Shown piece by piece: positions 60,369-64,000 of a stretch of 64,000 nt of DNA. Where the stretch lies: the IMG/VR virus record IMGVR_UViG_3300004463_000226, positions 170,336 through 234,335 of that record. The stretch is one strand, 5' to 3'. The position numbers were made by a program, and so were the translations under genes. The notes under the pieces were generated by a model. It ran no database searches, was not told the origin of the DNA, and saw only the letters and a program-made list of their open reading frames with translations. The stretch comes from a virus. Position 1 is the stretch's first letter. Every line of letters starts with the position of its first letter.

Positions 60369-60378
60369 ATAATATATA
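60369..60378 (-). promoter_or_regulatory. Early promoter motif TATATATTAT
   Basis: Minus strand, 30 bp before ATG 60339 of the nuclease/helicase operon. Confidence 0.63.
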
Positions 60379-60460
60379 GATTAAATATGCTTTATAATAA
60401 AGTTTAAACCAAAATAAATTACTAGACGAGGTGCTGAGAGGTTTAGTATTTCCAAAGCGA

Positions 60461-60472
60461 AACAATATTTTA
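60461..60472 (+). promoter_or_regulatory. Late promoter motif AACA-N6-TA
   Basis: AACAATATTTTA, 39 bp before ATG 60500; first late site of the right-hand virion/lysis block. Confidence 0.6.
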
Positions 60473-60499
60473 AAAATATTATAAAGAAAGGGTGTAATT

Positions 60500-61447
60500 A
60501 TGCCTAAGTCCTTAGAACAAACATTCGTTTATCAGACCTTAAACGGCTCTAATGGTATCAGTACAGGTGTCATGAAGGCTATGAAAGAGGGTACTATCTT
60601 AACAAAGGCAAATCTTGAAGAAGCTTTCCTTATTATTAATAAGAACTTCAAGTTTCCATTGAAATACAAGATATTGGATGAAGTAGATAGAGGAGATATT
60701 GTCTTACTATATTCTCCTGACAATGTCCGTATTCCAACTTGTATGCCTTTCTTCTTAACGAAGAACTCTCAAGGTAAAATTGTTTCAGTTGTTATCGTAG
60801 ATACCTATGGTAAGATGGACAAGGAAACAAAAAATGTTAGTATCGATGCAAAGAAGTTTTATTGCATGATGGAAGGTGCACATTTAGCTAAGACATATTA
60901 TCTCTACAGTAAAGAACTGTCTAAGAGAAATATCGTTATTACTAGCGGTTCATCTATTTACTCCAACATGTTCACACGGGTTCTTAATAAGCAATATGCA
61001 TTGAATGTTGATAAGTCTAAACAACATAAAGTTCTATTCTTGGCTAGTAAGTTCTATCTAATTAACATCCTAGAATTAGAGGATAATGAGATGACTAAAA
61101 ACTATGCTATGAAGAACTGTGTTGGAGGAAATCCTTATATTCTTAATGAGGTAAATGATCTTCTAAATACAGAAGATTATAAGGACTTATCTACGTTTAT
61201 CAAAGCATTGGCTCGTCCAGAATTAGGACTTGGAATGAGTGATATTACAGTACGTGGTTATATCGAACGATTTATCAACATGTATGATGCGACTGCTCTA
61301 TTTGCATTAGAGTACTTCCCATTCTTCATGTACAACGTAGTATCCGTAACAAATGGTGCATATATTAACAACCAATATGTCTTAGAAGATATCGTTGAGA
61401 AATATGGACCAAAATTATATGCCGATATAATCTCTGTAGAGAGATAG
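60500..61447 (+). CDS. Late virion-type protein of unknown function, 315 aa
   Basis: Not recognised. ATG after AAAGAAAGGGTGTAATT; late-type promoter upstream. Alternating strands and turns (IPTCMPFFLTKNSQGKIVSV) and a helical C-terminal part. First gene of a plus-strand block that ends in endolysin and tail fibre, so a tail or baseplate role is inferred. Confidence 0.77.
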   Translation: MPKSLEQTFVYQTLNGSNGISTGVMKAMKEGTILTKANLEEAFLIINKNFKFPLKYKILDEVDRGDIVLLYSPDNVRIPTCMPFFLTKNSQGKIVSVVIVDTYGKMDKETKNVSIDAKKFYCMMEGAHLAKTYYLYSKELSKRNIVITSGSSIYSNMFTRVLNKQYALNVDKSKQHKVLFLASKFYLINILELEDNEMTKNYAMKNCVGGNPYILNEVNDLLNTEDYKDLSTFIKALARPELGLGMSDITVRGYIERFINMYDATALFALEYFPFFMYNVVSVTNGAYINNQYVLEDIVEKYGPKLYADIISVER

Positions 61448-61457
61448 GAGGTAGACT

Positions 61458-61952
61458 ATGGATATCAATATAGTTAGAGACAATTTACGTCAGATTGGGT
61501 CGGGTAATATTATCCGACTAATTTCTGATGTACTATTACACAATATTGATAGTATTGACACTTATAGAACAGACGTTATGTATTATCAAGATGAAGTCGT
61601 TTATATGTATGACTCTGTTAATAACAAACACTTATTGTATCGCTGTAAAGTAAATAAAACCACCCCAGGAGCATTTAATGCTAATAACTGGGATCCCTAT
61701 GTGTTTAAGTTTAAGGATAGAGCTGTAACATTAGAGACTACATTTACAGCTACTACTGATGGTACTTCAACTTGTGCTATCAATCAACCTTTATTCAACT
61801 ACACAACAGATACCTTAAATGTATATCATTCATTGCGTGGAAGATTACGTCAAGGAACTGATTGGAATCTATCTACTGATAAATTATCTGTTGTATTATC
61901 TGGATTTACTCTATATAAAAATGAGACTTTATTATTTGAAGTTATTAAATAA
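61458..61952 (+). CDS. Tail/baseplate-type protein, 164 aa
   Basis: C-terminal half has the phage tail-protein signature 'F.AT.DGT...', visible as TTFTATTDGTSTCAINQPLF followed by TLNVYHSLRGRLRQGTDW, which matches the common 'l.VyvnG..l..G.dY' pattern of fibre and baseplate proteins. The N-terminal half includes YRCKVNKTTPGAFNANNWDP, a carbohydrate-binding-like turn. ATG after GGAGGTAGACT; starts 10 bases after the 315-aa gene and shares its transcript. Confidence 0.65.
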   Translation: MDINIVRDNLRQIGSGNIIRLISDVLLHNIDSIDTYRTDVMYYQDEVVYMYDSVNNKHLLYRCKVNKTTPGAFNANNWDPYVFKFKDRAVTLETTFTATTDGTSTCAINQPLFNYTTDTLNVYHSLRGRLRQGTDWNLSTDKLSVVLSGFTLYKNETLLFEVIK

Positions 61953-61958
61953 TTATCA

Positions 61959-61970
61959 AACATATTGGTA
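61959..61970 (+). promoter_or_regulatory. Late promoter motif AACA-N6-TA
   Basis: AACATATTGGTA, 35 bp before ATG 61994 of the endolysin. Confidence 0.55.
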
Positions 61971-61993
61971 ATTATAAGAGAGGAGTGAATATT

Positions 61994-62836
61994 ATGCCAA
62001 AAGTAATGATTGACCCTGGTCATGGTGGTAAGGACTCTGGTGCCGTAGCATTCGGCTTGAAAGAAAAAGATATGAACCTTGTCACAGCTTTTGCTGTACG
62101 TGATGAGTTAAATCGTCACGGTGTTCAAACAAATATGACACGTACTACTGACGTGTTCATTGAGCTTTCCCAACGTGCTCGTTTAGCTAACAATTGGGGT
62201 GCTGACTTATTTGTATCTTGTCATTATAACGCTGGTGGCGGCGATGGTGCTGAAGTAATTCATAGCGTTGTTGGTGGTGAAGGTGAGAAATTAGCAGATA
62301 AGATCTTAGCACGTATTAAATCTGAATTAGGTCAGAACTTCCACGGTTCCAATCCATCTTTCTCTAGACGAGGAAGCGATGGTGGCGACTACCATGCTGT
62401 AGTTCGTGAGACACATATGACTGGTGTAATCGTGGAGCCTGGATTCATTGATTCTAGCGATCGTATCCTCTTTGATACAGAAGCAGAACAACGTAAATCT
62501 GGTATCGTAATTGCACACGGGATTCTTGATCTACTCGGTATCCCTGTAAAAGGTGGAGAAGCTCCTGCTCAAACACCTTCTCAACCTACTCCAGCTCCAG
62601 CTCCTAAACCAGCTGGTATTCTTGCTGTAGTTCAGGTTACTGCTGAGAACTTAAATATCCGTAGCGGTCCAGGAACTAAATACCCAAGCATCGGTAAAGC
62701 ACCTAAAGATCGCATGTATAATGTTATCGCCAACCAGAATGATTGGCACCGTGTTATCCTTGGTGATGGAGATAGCCGCGAAGCTTGGATCTTCGGAAAT
62801 AACGGTCAATATTTGAATATGTTAAAACAGTTTTAA
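61994..62836 (+). CDS. N-acetylmuramoyl-L-alanine amidase endolysin
   Basis: 280 residues. Amidase_3 catalytic domain (1-175): IDPGHGGKDSGAV (first zinc His), LKEKDMNLVTAFA (second ligand Glu region), FVSCHYNAGGG (third ligand His) and GVIVEPGFIDS (catalytic Glu). A Pro/Ala linker (PAQTPSQPTPAPAPKP) follows, then a C-terminal SH3b cell-wall-binding domain (ENLNIRSGPGTKYPSIG). Cleaves the N-acetylmuramoyl-L-alanine bond of peptidoglycan. No signal peptide. ATG 61994 with GAGAGGAG; an upstream GTG is less likely. Confidence 0.93.
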   Translation: MPKVMIDPGHGGKDSGAVAFGLKEKDMNLVTAFAVRDELNRHGVQTNMTRTTDVFIELSQRARLANNWGADLFVSCHYNAGGGDGAEVIHSVVGGEGEKLADKILARIKSELGQNFHGSNPSFSRRGSDGGDYHAVVRETHMTGVIVEPGFIDSSDRILFDTEAEQRKSGIVIAHGILDLLGIPVKGGEAPAQTPSQPTPAPAPKPAGILAVVQVTAENLNIRSGPGTKYPSIGKAPKDRMYNVIANQNDWHRVILGDGDSREAWIFGNNGQYLNMLKQF

Positions 62837-62843
62837 TTAGATA

Positions 62844-62871
62844 GTGTATAGAGGCTCATGTCTCTATACAC
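62844..62871 (+). terminator. Rho-independent terminator
   Basis: Perfect 10-bp stem GTGTATAGAG / CTCTATACAC with an 8-nt loop followed by ATCTTTTATTTG, after the endolysin. Confidence 0.82.
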
Positions 62872-62904
62872 ATCTTTTATTTGTCATTGATTCTTTTTAG
62901 AAAA

Positions 62905-62916
62905 AACAATACTTTA
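62905..62916 (+). promoter_or_regulatory. Late promoter motif AACA-N6-TA
   Basis: AACAATACTTTA, 37 bp before ATG 62942 of the tail-fibre gene. Confidence 0.6.
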
Positions 62917-62941
62917 AAAATATAGAAGGAAGGTGGGTATT

Positions 62942-64000
62942 ATGTCAATTACAACTACTGTGACAATGCCTCCAGTTCAATATCGCCCAGCTAATATAGT
63001 TGAATGGTTAGGTCTAATTACCTCAGCTATTAAAGAACTTCGTGGCGAAGAATGGTACTTGGATAGTACGTTCACACATAAAGATGTACTGACAGCAATC
63101 AACAACGATAAGAACTTCTATACTACGTTGGTAAACTTGATTGCAACAAAATTAGATGCATCGTCGTATACAGCCGCTGATGTATTAACTAAGATTAAAA
63201 CTGTTGACGGTAGCGGTAGTGGATTAGATGCTGACACTGTAAGAGGATATGTCCCTTTAAATAAAGCAGGGGACTCAATGACAAGCTTTTTAACTCTACA
63301 CGCTGATCCAACAAATGCACTACATGCTGCTACAAAACAGTATGTAGATGAAGCTTTACAAGGATTTAGTATTAAAATGTCTGTGCGTGCTCTCGCTGAT
63401 ACAAGTATTGCATTAACGGGAATACAAACAATTGATGGAGTAACATTGGTTGCAGGTGACCGTGTATTAGTAATGAACCAAGCAACACGTTCACAGAACG
63501 GTATTTATGTTGTTGCTTCTGGAGCTTGGACTCGTGCTACTGATGCAGATAGTTCTACAAATTTCCGTAACGGTGCTGCGGTGTTCGTTTTAGAAGGTAC
63601 TAACTATGCTGATAGTGGTTGGGTAATGATTACAGATGGAACTATTACCATTGGAACAACTGCTATTGAGTTTGCTAAATTTAGTGGAGCTGGTCAAATT
63701 ATCCCTGTAGATGGATTATATAAAAATGGAAATCAGATGGGATTAACAGACACAGGGGTTTCCGCTGGTACTTATACAAAAGTTACAGTAGATATTAAAG
63801 GTCGTATTACATCAGCAACTACACTGTCAGCTTCTGATATTCCTAACTTAGATTGGACTAAAATTACTTCGGGTAAACCAACAACCTTATCTGGTTATGG
63901 TATTACTGACGGGGTAAACGTATCTGAAGTTGTTACAGTTGCTACTGCAAATAAATTACTTAAATTAGATGCTAACAGTAAATTACCTGCGTCTATTACA
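62942..64000 (+). CDS. Tail fibre protein, N-terminal part (runs off the window)
   Basis: Open frame of 353 codons with no stop before the window end. The segment PLNKAGDSMTSFLTLHADPT and ALHAATKQYVDEAL is the phage tail-fibre repeat seen in T4 gp37-like and lambda-type fibres. Following this, GDRVLVMNQATRSQNGIYVV and GAWTRATDAD match another widespread fibre module. Late promoter and ribosome site GAAGGAAGGTGGGTATT upstream. Receptor binding is expected of the missing C-terminal part. Confidence 0.85.
   Translation, partial: MSITTTVTMPPVQYRPANIVEWLGLITSAIKELRGEEWYLDSTFTHKDVLTAINNDKNFYTTLVNLIATKLDASSYTAADVLTKIKTVDGSGSGLDADTVRGYVPLNKAGDSMTSFLTLHADPTNALHAATKQYVDEALQGFSIKMSVRALADTSIALTGIQTIDGVTLVAGDRVLVMNQATRSQNGIYVVASGAWTRATDADSSTNFRNGAAVFVLEGTNYADSGWVMITDGTITIGTTAIEFAKFSGAGQIIPVDGLYKNGNQMGLTDTGVSAGTYTKVTVDIKGRITSATTLSASDIPNLDWTKITSGKPTTLSGYGITDGVNVSEVVTVATANKLLKLDANSKLPASIT

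Noticed and set aside
1-64000. CRISPR arrays, insertion sequences or an integrase
   Set aside because: No regular repeat-spacer pattern, transposase or recombinase signature was found; the only mobile elements supported are the intron with its HNH gene and the probable endonuclease at 17296.

Overview
This is an AT-rich, densely packed dsDNA phage segment with strong GGAGG-type ribosome binding sites, short gaps and many single-gene units. The gene set points to a jumbo myophage of Gram-positive (Bacillota) bacteria related to the AR9/PBS1 group within the wider phiKZ-like phages. It has split multisubunit RNA polymerase genes, a family B DNA polymerase, a tubulin/FtsZ-like protein, both subunits of a type II topoisomerase, SbcC/SbcD-like proteins, NAD-dependent ligase and dCMP deaminase. 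No tRNA, rRNA, CRISPR array or integrase was found. Host and relationship are inferences from gene content; no search was run.

Layout. 1-5.4 kb: a partial portal-like gene, small unknown genes and a family B DNA polymerase that stops after motif A. 5.5-8.3 kb: one late-type plus-strand gene, two small genes and dCMP deaminase. 8.3-18.3 kb: SbcC-like ATPase, unknown genes, the N-terminal half of an RNA polymerase beta subunit, and three paralogues with a probable mobile endonuclease among them. 18.5-35.4 kb: small regulatory-looking genes, DNA ligase, ParA with a low-complexity partner, the C-terminal half of RNA polymerase beta, a RecA-like recombinase and the tubulin-like protein. 35.5-43.2 kb: mixed strands, with small plus-strand early genes, a probable virion RNA polymerase beta fragment, late unknown genes and a metallopeptidase. 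43.8-54.6 kb: a second metallopeptidase, duplicated small genes, topoisomerase subunits A and B, zinc-finger genes and a Dda/RecD-like helicase. 54.7-60.3 kb: two plus-strand baseplate-type genes, a DnaB-like helicase interrupted by a group I intron with an HNH endonuclease, SbcD-like and RecB-like nucleases. 60.5-64 kb: late plus-strand virion and lysis genes (unknown virion protein, tail/baseplate-type protein, amidase endolysin, tail fibre running off the end).

Regulation can be read directly. At least 18 sites match TATATATTAT or a close variant 30-130 bp upstream of replication, recombination and small unknown genes, often followed by AATCAATAATAA; these look like early promoters. Ten sites matching AACA-N6-TA lie 32-43 bp upstream of start codons of virion, lysis and other late-type genes. 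This agrees with the late-promoter consensus I recall for the AR9 non-virion RNA polymerase. Hairpin terminators close nearly every unit.

How the parts fit: a packaged (virion) polymerase would read the TATATATTAT early genes. These supply replication (polymerase, DnaB-like helicase, ligase, topoisomerase), recombination and end processing (SbcCD, RecA-like, RecB-like), nucleotide supply, and the split non-virion polymerase. The latter would then read the AACA-N6-TA late genes, including a new virion polymerase fragment for packaging. The precisely mappable group I intron in the helicase, the second polymerase beta fragment under a late promoter, and the two-promoter architecture are the most notable content.
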